A stretch of 64,000 bases of DNA from Hyaloperonospora brassicae. Lineage: Eukaryota; Oomycota; Peronosporomycetes; Peronosporales; Peronosporaceae. This document shows positions 9,302 through 21,590 of the stretch, piece by piece. Position 1 is the first letter of the stretch, and each line of letters opens with the position of its first letter. The stretch lies in NCBI GenBank assembly GCA_947650285.1, contig CANTFL010001429.1, positions 682,001 through 746,000 on the forward strand, given 5' to 3'. The position numbers and the translations under genes were made by a program. The notes below the pieces were generated by a model. The model saw only the letters and a list, made by a program, of their open reading frames with translations, made no database searches and was not told the DNA's origin.

Positions 9302-11791
9302 ATGACGTCTCACGTAGCGGCCGCCCACTTGTCGCCCACGGCCCCACGTCGACGCCACAAGGAACAGCCATCAGAAGCGACCGCTCCCGCCGTATGGACT
9401 GTGTCGGACTGGGCCACCCACCCCGTGATCGAGAGCTTCTACGGCCACGCGCGCCACGCACGCGCCAGTTCGTTCTACGACGTAATGTGTTCGCCACTGA
9501 ACGCGACTGCCACAACGACACTGGGCGAGAGCTGCTACGGGTACGCAAACGTGACGGACAACAACGAGAAGGACAGCGAGGACAGCTGTCGGCTCAGTGG
9601 AGTCGCTGCAACGAGTCCCCACGCGCGTCGCCTGTTGTGTGGCTCGTTCGCCTACTCCTGTACGACGGACACGAGTGAGGAAGCGGCTCTGAGCATCGGT
9701 CCCGAGAGTCCTGCGGACGACCGTATAGCGGCGCTACACAAGAGCTACAGCAGCAGCAGTTGCGCTATGCGCAGCGGCTCTGGCTTTGCCCAGTGGAACA
9801 AAATGAGACGGACCATGAGTCTTAACGGTAGTCCGTCCCTCGTGCCTGTCCCGCCCGACCACCACTTTACCGCCAGGAGACCAGGATCTACTTTGATGCT
9901 GGAGGATCTGCACGACAGCGACGAGTGTCGTGTGAGTGCGGCTTCGTCACTGGATTGTGGGGGCCTCGTGGGCCTCTCGTCGCCTCCAACTTCGAGCAGG
10001 CTACGGGCGAAACTGCAGGCAAGTCTGCGGGACTTGAACCACCATATTGCACTGGAACACAAACGCTTGCATCAGGCGCAGCGGGCTGGCAAAAAGTCAA
10101 GAGCGAAACGACCGGTAGCTCCTGTTTCGAGCGTCGTGTGGGGTCTTTTGTGCGGCACACGAAGGACGGAGACGTCACATGCCGATGGCTTGGCACCCTT
10201 GACCGAGAAGCTGGGGGTGGCTGTCTCTCACCGTGCGCTCAATCAGTTACAACGACATCGGCGTCATGTGCGAGGAATCTTGAAAATCGTGATGGCACAC
10301 CACCCAGACCTGGAGCTCACCGAGCGTCAGCTGGACTCATTTGAAGTGGCAGACGTCATGCTGGCTGCCGACATCAAGTACATCGTGCTGCACCAGCAGT
10401 ATACGCTTTTGGTTGCCAGTGCTGCACAAAGGCGACGTGCTCTAGCGGAGGCAAAGCTCTGCAACGGTATCGACTGCTTTGAAAAGCCTCAAGCAAAAAG
10501 ATTGATGCTGTCGAAATTGCTTGAGGCCGTGAGCTGGTATCGATTGATGCAGCGGAATGCCAGGGAAAAATCAGCGTTGAGTTCTGTGGGTACGGTATCT
10601 GCTTCAGAGTCGGCCAGTTCAGCGGCGTTGGATGGTGCTGGTCCACAGGAGCGGCAAGTGGAGAAGATGCTGAGCGTTTTGTCCGACGAAGACTTTTATT
10701 CTGACTTCAGCAAACTGATGTGCCAGCCAGACTGGTGGGAGGTCGCACAGGCTCATTTTGAGAATCTCATTTTCTCATCGAGACAGTCTCGTATCTGCCT
10801 GTGGGTTCTGCAGCTCTCACAAGATGTTGCTGCTGTGAGTTTCGAAGAGCTAGAGGAGAACGAGAGTGGTGGACTGCGATCTCACACGAGTCTTTTGGCA
10901 GAGAGGGGTGCGCATCGTAGGCCGCAGCATGCTTCATGGACGAATGACACACCGCCCGAACGGATTATCGACTTTGTGAACCGACTGACTGGCCGTGTTC
11001 GACGTGAGTTCGATGTACCATTGGATGTCAGCAAGAGCCTTAGTGTCTTTATTCAGCGCACGGTATTCCTGCGTTGTGCTGTACTCTGTTATGATCAGAA
11101 GGCGACCCGTGAATGCCAGCAAAAAGACAAGCTATGGCGGAAAAGATGCGCCGAGCTGAGTGGTTTACCGATGGAGAATTTGGGTGTGTCGCCCGACCTG
11201 GTTGCTAAGATTTGCTGTAACTTGCCCAGCCGTCACATCGATCGATCAAGTCACGGGCACGATCCCAGTCAAGAGCGCGTATTCTTCGTTCGCGCGATCG
11301 AAGCTTTCAACGGCATGATGAGTGTGGTGCCCTGCGATCTGCTCGACGAGCTCATGCACGGTGTTGTGATCTTACACCACGAAGCGGCTCTCGTGCTAGG
11401 CACAACGCAGTTTTCGGTGGAGACCTTCTTTCCATTGTTGGCGTACGTGCTGATACACTGTCGACTGCTGACGATCCACGCACAGCTACATGTTCTGGAG
11501 AATTTTGCCATTACCGCTGACAATGCGAACGGCGAGGAGTCTTACTACGTCTACTGCGTGCATGCTGCGGTCGAGTACATATGCAACACGACTGGGTTGG
11601 GAGTTAATGCGACTTCTGCCGGTGCACGTGGGTTGAGCACAACCTCCAGTACATTGTTGACACCAGGCATGACGGAGATGAAACCGGCCCTACTCATGCA
11701 CAACTCGTCGCCACGCAGGAGTTATGGTGCTTTCTCATCGGATCTCGAGGTAGAAGGGAAAGCCTCGCGTCCACCGCCAAGTGCAAAGTGA
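9302..11791 (+). CDS. VPS9-domain protein, probable Rab5-family guanine nucleotide exchange factor
   Basis: An uninterrupted 829-codon frame from an ATG. The C-terminal part (about residues 610-765) carries a VPS9 domain: PCDLLDELMHGVVILHH, then FFPLLAYVLIHCRL, a VLENFA segment, and ESYYVYCVHAAVEYI, matching the order of conserved helices in Rabex-5/Vps9 catalytic domains. Such proteins load GTP on Rab5-type GTPases at early endosomes. The first 230 residues are low-complexity and Ser-rich. About residues 230-400 contain a helical coiled-coil-prone region (LRDLNHHIALEHKRLHQAQ). No FYVE, UIM or Ras-association domain is apparent. The gene converges with the ferredoxin gene, whose stop lies 258 bp downstream on the other strand. 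The ATG is preceded by a CT tract ending in CTGCAG, so an upstream non-coding exon is possible. Confidence 0.9.
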   Translation: MTSHVAAAHLSPTAPRRRHKEQPSEATAPAVWTVSDWATHPVIESFYGHARHARASSFYDVMCSPLNATATTTLGESCYGYANVTDNNEKDSEDSCRLSGVAATSPHARRLLCGSFAYSCTTDTSEEAALSIGPESPADDRIAALHKSYSSSSCAMRSGSGFAQWNKMRRTMSLNGSPSLVPVPPDHHFTARRPGSTLMLEDLHDSDECRVSAASSLDCGGLVGLSSPPTSSRLRAKLQASLRDLNHHIALEHKRLHQAQRAGKKSRAKRPVAPVSSVVWGLLCGTRRTETSHADGLAPLTEKLGVAVSHRALNQLQRHRRHVRGILKIVMAHHPDLELTERQLDSFEVADVMLAADIKYIVLHQQYTLLVASAAQRRRALAEAKLCNGIDCFEKPQAKRLMLSKLLEAVSWYRLMQRNAREKSALSSVGTVSASESASSAALDGAGPQERQVEKMLSVLSDEDFYSDFSKLMCQPDWWEVAQAHFENLIFSSRQSRICLWVLQLSQDVAAVSFEELEENESGGLRSHTSLLAERGAHRRPQHASWTNDTPPERIIDFVNRLTGRVRREFDVPLDVSKSLSVFIQRTVFLRCAVLCYDQKATRECQQKDKLWRKRCAELSGLPMENLGVSPDLVAKICCNLPSRHIDRSSHGHDPSQERVFFVRAIEAFNGMMSVVPCDLLDELMHGVVILHHEAALVLGTTQFSVETFFPLLAYVLIHCRLLTIHAQLHVLENFAITADNANGEESYYVYCVHAAVEYICNTTGLGVNATSAGARGLSTTSSTLLTPGMTEMKPALLMHNSSPRRSYGAFSSDLEVEGKASRPPPSAK

Positions 11792-12049
11792 TCAACTAGC
11801 CAGCCAGCCAGCCGGAAGAAGTAGTCTGAGTATCCGTGTTTGTTTTCGGAGCACGCAGCAAAGAACGAGTTGCTCGTGTCGAATGCGCCAATGTCCCGTT
11901 ATTTATGTGGCGCGCAGCAAGCGAGATGCAAGAAGGTACTTGCCGCCGATTTCACAGGTGTGCCATTTCTGAATCTAAATAAACGTGTCGAGGACGCTCT
12001 CGACTGCAGTGAGTTGTCCACCTTCGCTATGCACGTCATTCAGTCAGGC

Positions 12050-12616
12050 CTAGTGCGGCTTGGGGACATGGCCATCGACGTAGAAGTTGCGAGTGGCGCG
12101 GGGCAGCGTCACCGTTGTCCCGTCGAATTCCTCGTCCACCAGCACCTGGCAGCCTAACCGGGAGGTGTCCGTGAGTCCGAAAGCCATGTCCAGCATATCC
12201 TCCTCGTCCTCGCAGGCCTCGTCCAGTCGTTCGTACACAGGTTCCTCCAGGATCACGTGGCACGTGGAACACGCCATAGACGCCTCGCACGCGCCCTCGA
12301 GGTCAATATCGTTCGCGTGGGCCACTTCCAGCAACGACATGCCCGCCTTTGCCTCCACGTCTCGAAGAGAGCCGTCTCGCTGCTTGAACTTGATGTGGAC
12401 GCTACCATAACACAGTCGTCACAGTTCAGTAAGTAGGCTATCAATGGGTACGTTGGAAGGCATAATTGATCTGTTGCGCTCGGCGTACGTCGGGTGCGAC
12501 GAGAACTTCGTCACGTCCACGTGGAGCGACGACGCCGATGCGTGGAAAGCGCGCAGTGCTGCACGGGTCGGTACGGCACGCGCGGAGAGGAGACGCTGGC
12601 GCAGCACACGGAGCAT
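12050..12616 (-). CDS. Mitochondrial adrenodoxin-type [2Fe-2S] ferredoxin
   Basis: Two exons, 12489-12616 and 12050-12401, join across an 87-nt GTACGC...GGTAG intron (12402-12488, with a TTACTGAAC branch-like site) to give 159 aa. The four cluster ligands are visible: Cys81, Cys87 and Cys90 in CEASMACSTC, and Cys127 in RLGCQV. The DIDLEGAC and acidic DEEDMLDMAFGL segments are typical of FDX1/FDX2/Yah1 proteins, which pass electrons from ferredoxin reductase to mitochondrial Fe-S cluster assembly and related reactions. Residues 1-30 are Arg/Ala/Leu-rich with no acidic residue (MLRVLRQRLLSARAVPTR), a classic matrix-targeting presequence. The intron separates the presequence from the ferredoxin fold. 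Exon 1 was started at the ATG giving this presequence; an upstream in-frame ATG at 12673 would disrupt it. Confidence 0.95.
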
Positions 12617-12675
12617 CGACAGCTTTTCGAACAGGTACGTTAATGTTCGGCCGTGTCGTTGGTGGCGGTGCACTT

Positions 12676-13014
12676 TCAGCCAATGGTTTCGTGCTCGGGG
12701 GTGGGGAGCGACACTGGGTGTGAGTCCACACCATATGTGTCATCAAAGACAGATCGACCACCTGCACTGAGTTCGAGTTTGTATGTGGTGTCTTCATCTG
12801 CGCGGCGAAGGCCGTACATGGCGTCGATGGCATTAAAACACACTTGCGCCTTGACATGTACCTCTCGATTCTTTGACTGCAGTTTTGTTGGTGGTGTAGG
12901 GGTTAGCACAACGGAAGATGGTGGACTGGATATGAGGGGTCCACCGAATTGTCAAGACCCGAAGCTAAGCTGTGGCTGTTTGGTAGGCGGGAAAGGTGCA
13001 GCATGATGCAACAT
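12676..13014 (-). pseudogene. Short protein-like frame interrupted by one in-frame TGA
   Basis: From ATG at 13014 one frame runs 113 codons to a TGA at 12676, with a single internal TGA at codon 21 (12952-12954). Both halves are alike in style: a Pro-rich segment (FPPTKQPQLSF...TPTPPTK) followed by a folded-looking region with CFNAIDAMYGLRRADED and VFDDTYGVDSH. No family is recognised. A 33-nt GTCTTG...TCCAG segment would remove the TGA in frame but is too short for a normal oomycete intron. CTGCAG at about 12880 could alternatively be an acceptor for an unseen upstream exon. It ends only 59 bp before the ferredoxin ATG on the same strand. Confidence 0.35.
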
Positions 13015-14460
13015 GAATAACGATACGCTCTTTTCGTTTCCGCTCATCACGAACTCGCGCTGATGGTTTTCGCCTTCATTGCTTCCACGACATCACTGTC
13101 TCAGTCGTCGACCCTTCGATGCCACCACCAAAATTGGGGGGAAGTGTCGCCGTTCCCTTGCAAACATCGATATAAAGCCGCTGCAACGGAACGACATGGG
13201 AGTCACATCCTTTTCTACCGGCTGGTCTACCTCACGTGACATTGCTACGCTATACGAAACTAAATAGATTCTTGGCAGACTCTACGGCATTTGCATTTGT
13301 TGCACCATAACTACATCCATGTGCATACCCTCGTCAGGCTCATTTTTTCGTGTTTGTGTCGCTGCAAGCTCAACTTTTAGTTTGCACAATGGCACTCAGT
13401 GCTAAATTGTCTATACCGGATGGACTCGCACATGTGCAAACACCGTCTTAGCAACCTCCATCATGCAAAAAGATAGTGCATTAGAGCTCGGAAGATAGTT
13501 CGAAAATGCGTCGGCGAGAGCAGAATGTCTGAATAAACGACATGGCCACGGTATCTTAATACGAGACCGACGGACTGATTAAATGACTACATGGCTTATT
13601 CACGCTTTCTAGCTTCGTGTTCCCATCGCCCACATTTGACTCAGGTGACGATGCATCGACAGGAAAGGTCATCTTCTTCATACAAACTAGTGATTTCGGG
13701 GAAAGACGATGTGCTGCGTTTTGACATCCGTGTTTGGCATTCGTACATGTGGTACCTTAGGTAAGTGAGTGAGAAGATGACGTGTATTCAGGTACGCGAG
13801 CGACCTGTTGCACGGCATGTATAGCTAGCTCCAATCAGTCTCAGTTGGTCAGAGATGAGACGACGGCTCCAGGTATCTAGCAGTCTATCTGCTCTGGCTG
13901 TACAATTAGGTGTGGCACAACTTCATCATTGATGTTCAGGGCTCTATGATGAAGGAGAGAGTTTGGTATTCTACTATCATGTATTAGATCAGCTAAAATG
14001 ACAACGCTGTGCGCAAATGGCGAAGACTATAATCCTCTAAAAGATTAATTATGATTTACACAACTTTAAGGATAATTGGCTGGGCCCAAATAGCTGTTGA
14101 AACTGCATACATATGTCTTAGCAAGCAGAGCCGACCTCCGAGTGGTTGGTGTTGTTCGATTATATATTGTAAATTAAAGACCAATGCTCGCACCATGTAA
14201 AGCTGATGACACGTAGTTACCTTGTCTACGGGGATATGTGAACATTACGAGGCCATCATAATTTAACGTTTTTGGCTAGCAGACGGAGTGTGTCGGGAAT
14301 GTAACATAATGAGGTGTCAGCCAGTTGCGTAACATGCCAAAGGTGGGCTTAGTGGGCAGAATTCCCTACTCTGTGCGAACAGCATCCTACACAAAGCAGA
14401 TATTACAGATTGAATTTCTTCACATCTTGCAGACGGCAATATCTTGATCATGAACAACTG

Positions 14461-14461
14461 C

Positions 14462-14496
<35 letters not shown>
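14461..14496 (+). repeat. (ACA)n microsatellite
   Basis: Twelve uninterrupted ACA units. It lies in the gene-poor region and has no visible link to a gene. Confidence 0.95.
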
Positions 14497-14497
<1 letters not shown>

Positions 14498-17400
14498 TTA
14501 GCAATAACACTTCTATCATAAGCAGCTCCAATTGTGACAACCGTTACGATCCGTCAGCTTTAATGCTCTGTCATTGTGCGATTCACTTTCTCGTCCGCAA
14601 AATAGTACATGACCACCCGCAACAGCACCAAAATGATCCTGCCAGCGCTACAGCATTATGTCTGCTCTCGCTCCCTGTGTTTACCCGCCTAATACTGCAT
14701 TGACGCGATCATCAACAGTCTACATTGTACATCGTCATCTCGGCACAGCGCTGTCTCTTCCATCTGCTACAACTACGCCGCCTAAGCGCAACATTCAAAT
14801 ACTAAGTAAATTTAATCGGGCACCTCGGATTGAAGTGATCAAATAAACGTGGCTTGCAATCAGACGATAGACGACAACGTTAAGCTGCGTTTAAAGATTT
14901 TGATATGCCGTTTCCCTCCACAAAAGGAATGTTGACGGAAGAAGACGCAAACGTATCTGTTTAGGCAAGTACAAGGGGGGATTGAGGAAAGTATATGTTG
15001 ATGTAATCAAATCATTTTAGGCACGTCATTATTCGTCCTACGATATCAATACTTGGTGTATTCTATAAGCATCAGTGATGATTCAGAGATGCTGGTGTTT
15101 CCGTAAATGAGCTCACCTTGTAAGCAATCGGATCAAGGAGAACTCTCGGTAAAATGATACAGGTATCATTTTGAGTGCATGTGTGAATACTCTGCGCAGT
15201 ATATTTTGATCGAGACGATCGTAATCGGGCAACGTTTCGATAATATTGCCGCTGACGGCCATATTCGGCAGCAGGTGACAACACTGCTTAGTGACTGGTG
15301 CATGCCATGGCATTAGCTAACGAAACCACCGTCAATGCTGGACGCGCACCATGAGATGTGAGTCAAAAGTTCGCATGCGTTGCTTGTGCTTCAATTTTGA
15401 TAAAATACGATATCAAAGTAGATCGCGTTGTGATCCTGTCAAGTTCAGCTGACTGCACTTCCTTTATACATGACCGTGTACCTAAACATTTGAGGCACTT
15501 GACATGCGCTGCCAACAGTGTATTTTGCTTGTACTGTAATCGCTAGATGCGTAAAGTGCCCTGTGATAACAAAATTTGTTTGCCCATGTGTGCGTTCTAT
15601 TAGGCAATATGTGCTTCAAATTCGCAAGCAATCTGTTAGTTGCTCGTTAACACAAGAGACCCTTTTAGTCGGCACTTTATAGTTCTCATATCTAAAAGCC
15701 TGTCTGCTCTGTGTCATCATCGATAGTTATAATGCTGTAGTAGCTTATAGATGCCTGGTACAGACAAGCGGATGAGCGGGTGCCAGCTAATGAAGTCATC
15801 GCAACGCATTGGTATATTCACGCACCGTCACGCATCACAATCGAGCAAGCATTCCAGTCAACCACGATAGGAATGATTAATGGTGGCTTGTGACAAGCCC
15901 TCATAGTAATAGAATCCACAGATGGTACATCGAGAATGATCAGAAATCGTCAGAATGAGTGCAGTGTATTCCTATCATTTTCGAGCGGCGTATTGACTAC
16001 GTCCAGCTTTTTCGCTTCCGCGTCAGTCGGGTAGCCATCGGTTACAACCGCTAGTGCCACTGAATCAAAATACTGTACATTAATTTCGAAGCGATGAACG
16101 AATAAGGCGCGTTATATTCGATGAGCTGAACGGGCCGTTTCGAGAAGACCATAAGTGCAGAATCTATGAGTACATTGTCAGCTTTTTTCTTCTACGTTGC
16201 GGCTGTATCGAACTGATTTTACATAATTGTAGCTATAAAGAACTTCTTTATTCGTATAATCGTAGTCTCACCTCCCTACCACCTGTGCTTACCGTTTTTC
16301 AGTGGCATAGGCAGTAAGACTTCCTTCATGCCATTATTCAAGAGCACATATCACATCCGTTTGTGAAAAAGCGGGCTGATACAAGAGTAGTCATGACATC
16401 AGATGATATAGTCTTTTTACAAGCAGTCAATAGTGCTTTAACAATTGCAAAGAGAAAGGAATTCTTCCAGATACCGAATATATGTACTAGCCTGTACGAT
16501 TTTTTTTAGGTACAGTCAGTATGGAAGGAAAGGTTACGTCATATTCTATGCCGAAAGCCACAATTGATATCTTTGCTCGGCCTATGCCAGCAACACCTTC
16601 CTGCATAAATTTGCTTCCTATGTCCCACCCGCGCCGTCGTGTGTTCATATAAGGGCTTGCCCATGAGCTCATTTTAAATATCTCACGCTCAACGGAACGT
16701 CTAATTGAAAGGGTGCTGCAATAGTAAGATCATTTATAAATTTGGGAAAGGTTCGCATGATCTTGCTCGTCTTCATTTCAGCAAAGTTTGTATGCATACA
16801 AGATCCCCATTCGAATGCGTCCAGCCATCGTAAAATCTTCCAACCGCAGCAATGAGACGCGACAACGAATGCGTGTATCCCGCCGATGGCTCAATCGTTT
16901 TTGACGAATGAAGAAGTTGTTGAGCGAAACGATCCAACTTATCGCACGGTCCAAGATGTGTTGCCTTATGCGTTCGCTGTCGTGCCTACCTTTGTATGTT
17001 TTAAGAAGTCCATCATTGCCTCTGATCGATCACATCATGCCCATTCCGATTTTTTCCCGCACTCGTTAACATCCGTAAGTATGTAAAATTTGGCATTCAT
17101 CAACCTCCTTTTAATGTCCGCTAGCGCATGCGATGTCAAAGTCTAGCCAAATTGTGCATTTTATATTCATGGATCGAGCTTTTTTTGAATAGCTCGATTG
17201 TAGCTCGGTAGGATGCGTATCGAACAATGTTATCACCATATTTGACAAACGAAAGAAGTCTGCCATACTTAGATGTCTCGGGTAAATGAGGGTTTATGTG
17301 CTTTGCAAATTTATAGCTGAAGGTAGCGAAGAACTCTAGAAGCAGCTCAATAATCGTATCGGTCTACACCAGCAGATATCAGGCATCACTTGACCGACTA

Positions 17401-20400
17401 AATCCTCGTTACAGGTACAGCATCTTGTACTCCATCCGAAAACCAGTTACCATGTGGATGAGTCATGTCGTGTTCAGGGCTCTTTCCACTCGATAAGGTG
17501 GAGATCTTCCTTTTATTTGCTACAGTCCGTTCATCTCAGATATAATTGATGCAATTATCTGTAAGTACAATAATAATTTACAAAATTTTGCTGGCCACGT
17601 GGGTACCAAGTGACCAAAAGCGATTGTCGAAATGGGTTTTTGCGAAGGACAAAGAAGCCGAAGCTTAGAGCAAAGGGCGCATGTATAAGCTCAGTAGCTA
17701 AGCTCTGGGTTGTGACCGGCAGGTGACCGGATGCATACCTAAGGAATGCAGTTCAATTCGGTTCGCTGGAAATGAACTGATCAAGTCGCCGAACAACGTT
17801 TTAGGGTCGCCCTACCAGTCCGTTCTATATAGTGTGTGATAGTTGGGTAGACAAGAGGTCCTACTAGCCGAAAGACCTCTTGGTGTACCGAGCGGTGTGA
17901 CTCGCAAAAGTTGTAACAGACGCACTTTGTATCACATCGCCTTCAAATATTCCTTCACGTTTTGTATGCATAAATCGTGGAATGAGCGCAGAATTTCCAA
18001 CACTTCTTTTTGTCCGTCTGTCGTTTCATTTCTTCTCTTTGTTTCTTGTCTCTTTGCATGTCTAGTTACCGAATGCTCGTTCTATTGGTAAGTCACGAAC
18101 TCCCATCCACGTGATTGCGTTAAGCGAGCAGGGACCAACGGTGCAAACGAGCAAACGCCGACCCTTCGAAGCAGCACCGTCACTACCACCAGCATATCAG
18201 CAAGCATCTAAGTCACCCACAGTAGTCAAAATGGGAAGGAAATTGCTGCTTGTATGAACGCCAGATTCAGTAGAGACACTAAGATGTAAATGATGTCGTC
18301 TACAAAAGGCGCTTTGCATTAAGCTGTTGCACCGGACATACCCTTCTTCGATCTCGTCAGATGTAAACGTTCGTCGAACACATACCGTAGCTGTTTGATT
18401 GACTTCAGGTGATCGGTAGAGCATGCACAATCATTCATCGTCGATTCTGCTTCCCATTGTGCCTTTGCAGCTATGAGAGCTAGGAGCACAGCGTAACAGG
18501 TCCTCAGAGGCAAGCACAGTCTTTCTGTGGACAACGTAGGTGTGCTGTGATTGATAGAGTCACACAAGGACGACTGTTGACACAGTAAACGTGCTTGAGC
18601 ACAAGGTAGACCTCAAGAAGGACTTGCTAGACTTGCTACTCACCGTAGACAACGTCGAAGTAGCACCGCCAAGGCAGCCTTGGCATGCGCATCGCTCTCT
18701 GTGTCTTGGCAGTGCAAAGGTGGAAAGCGAATCAGTAATGGGCGCCATCCTCGCATAACGGCAGAGTGTTCCTTAACTTTCTCATCCTTCGGTACCCCAA
18801 GTCCATTATCGTCAGTCGCTTTTTTGTGCCACCACAGACATCGAATAGCAAACGCCACAACTTTGCTCCTCTATCTCATAGATCGATTGGTTCGCCCAAG
18901 CGCAGCATCTCTCTAGCAGAGACTGTGCTACCGGCAAGTGCACTCAACTTGCACTTACAATGTAATTAGTTGCATCGATGGGACAGGCGGAAGCGTGCAC
19001 AGTATGAAGCACTTGCGATTCATCAACACTCTTTAAACACCAGTCTTGCAGGAGGCGGCACAGAAGTCGTATGATTTGCAAGCTTCGCTATGCATATATC
19101 TATCGGCGCTTGAGTCCACGACAATGAAAACTGCAGCATGTAGATGACAACAAAGAAAATCGAAGTACACCTGGCAGGCTTGCACAGACAGAGTGGATGT
19201 TCGGTCTTTGTTTGCACTCATCCGATGCACAAGTCGACCAGTTGCATCAGGGCATCATTCGGCATCAACACTACACTGTCTATAACGCGCCATGACCTGC
19301 TTGTTGCGACGAACATTATCGATCTCAGAACACATTAGCGAAAAGTGAGACTGCATTGCTCATACGACCAGTAGCTGCGGTACGCTTTCAAGACAGCGCT
19401 TCAGGAGGTCACAAGAACGAAAAGGCGAAGATAAGCAGCACGGGAGTCTGTCTGCGTGCACAACGGGCATCACATGTACTTTCGCTGTATCCTTTTCGCA
19501 AATGGGACATCGAGTCTGATAACATGGACGCGCTAAGAACGTGTGTCCCCGCTGTCTTTGTGTGACAGGAGCATGGCGGTAAGGTACAACGTCCTTCCTC
19601 ACTTGACAAGGTCTGTGACATCTAAAAGTGATGTACGGCTCGAGATTAGTGCGAATTGTTCTCTGAGTGTTGCTGACCCCTATACGTTTACGGATCGCTG
19701 AGCGAGTCGATAAATGCAATTGAAGGCGTGCTGATCGTTCTGACAAGTACGTTGAGGAGCAGGTATACCTGCTATAAACTTCATATCTGGTGAGAGCATG
19801 TGTGGCTTCTTCGTACCATTGGGGGCATGCGCAACGGCAATCATGCCCACCTGCTAGCAGTGCTTAGACGTGCCAAAGCTGGGCAATCGCGTGTTCGCAG
19901 ATCGACATTTAACTAGACTATCGACGGAATGCAACCAGCCTCGAATGTTCCACAGCGCGTTAGACATTTTTGTCTGATCATTGCATTGTGCGTAATGTGA
20001 AGTAACTCCTCTTCTCATTTGACACTTGTGTCTTCGGGGGCACGCTCTTGCACATTGATAAGGCATTTCGACTTTAGTGATGCGTGCGGCTTGGCGGACC
20101 CAACAATGCCATCGCGCAGAGTACTTCCGTTGAACCCTCCCACGTTATACAGGAAGAACGCAGCATCGCGTGATATTTTTCTACCTTTCGTGCACCGAAT
20201 TGACCGAATGTTGACTGGATTCATTCGAATATCACACGTGCCTCTTATGCGCTCTAGGTGCCGTACATGCTGGCTATGCTAGATCGCTGACGTACCGCTA
20301 ATGAATCACGAAGGCAAGGAATGTTTATGCTGCTTGTTGAGCTGACAGCCAAAGTCCAGTCTGCGTACAAGTTGCTAAATCACGTATCGTGAAGCTGCAA

Positions 20401-21569
20401 GACGTGGCTGTACTTCTTCGTGTGGCTTGCAAGCCGACGTTCAGCGGCGCAGTAGCACATGTGAGGTATTGTGACTTGCTGTTTGCTTTTCACGACAACG
20501 ATGCACATTGCTGTGCGGAGATCGTTTTTTTCTTTCTTTATTCGTTCGAGCTTCTTATGTACTAACTGACATCACCTTCGTTGGCGTGATGTAGGGGAGA
20601 GGTCACCTGTTAATTATTCAGAGCCGGGGTTGTAAGTGGGGTCAGGAAACCTTTTGTAGATGAAGAGACTAGACGTGTCAATGCAGGTGACCAATCGATG
20701 CTCTAGCGTCTGGACCATGTAGGAGACGCCCTGGTTTTGGCTGTGAGCCTTACACTGTCAACCGTCTTTATCGTTTGTGTAAAGGAACAGTTTTTTTCCA
20801 TGATCCAGTGCTAAGGTAGCAGTTACATTGACAAGCTGACTCGACATCGACTCACGAGAAACGCGCATACCAACACCTCACTAATGATTACGTAGCGTGC
20901 AAACATCTCTCGACCCCTAGACTATCGCTTACGGGACTATACGAGAGATTAGGAGACCGAACGATTGACGACGCGACCGTTCTCGCCGTCTTGTTCCATC
21001 GCTCAGCGACACGGAGATGGCAATCGACATACTCGTGTCTTTCGCGCAGCATATGGCTACCACTTCTGGAAAACCAGAGCCAATCGAGTGATGTCTGCCA
21101 TTCGTACGCACATGCGTTGGCAAACGCCATCGTGGATCAAACTACATGTTTACTGTGTACACGTAGCCATGATGTCGATCGCCAGGGTATTGTTGGTCGA
21201 TAACGTTCCTCAATATACCTCACCTTCAACAACAACAATGATGTCGATCGCTATCCGGGGGGATAGTACGTCACTTGTCAATGTGGCGACGGCGGCCATG
21301 CGGTATGTTTGTAGCAAACAACGACACGACGCTTTGCAACGTCTTTTGTGATCTGTGAGCGACACCTCGAGTATGTTTGGCCGTAAACTGTACACGTCAA
21401 ATGCTGTAGATCGTTGCCCGGTCTTGCTATAGCAACTTGTGTGGCGTTGTAATGCCAGCCAGAAACGCATGCATCTGCGGATCGAGACGCACGCAGCACG
21501 TCCATGCTCAGCGATCCAGGTTGAGGATGGGGAGCTGTTTTCTCATGTCGATTCGGCGCTGCAGTTACT

Positions 21570-21584
21570 CTCATTCTCCAACTG
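21570..21584 (+). promoter_or_regulatory. Oomycete Inr/FPR-like core promoter of the GH53 gene
   Basis: CTCATTCTCCAACTGG fits the oomycete initiator (YCAYTYY, here TCATTCT) immediately followed by an FPR-like CAACT. It sits 7-21 bp upstream of the ATG at 21591, so transcription would start with a very short leader. The motif class is established for Phytophthora; its use here is inferred from sequence only. Confidence 0.5.
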
Positions 21585-21590
21585 GCAAGC

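Larger units (their letters stand above)
13015..21590. other. 8.6 kb gene-poor region
   Basis: No frame here exceeds about 130 codons and none shows a recognisable domain, splice-linked partner or signal peptide of quality. Two stretches look faintly protein-like. One is at 18571-18765 (+), open for about 60 codons with DTVNVLEHKVDLKKDLLDLL. The other is at 19360-19746 (-), a Cys-containing frame with RCPICEKDTAKV. Neither has a start and context that would justify a gene call. An ACA microsatellite lies at 14461-14496. The region is most likely intergenic sequence with old mobile-element debris that is too decayed to name. Confidence 0.5.
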
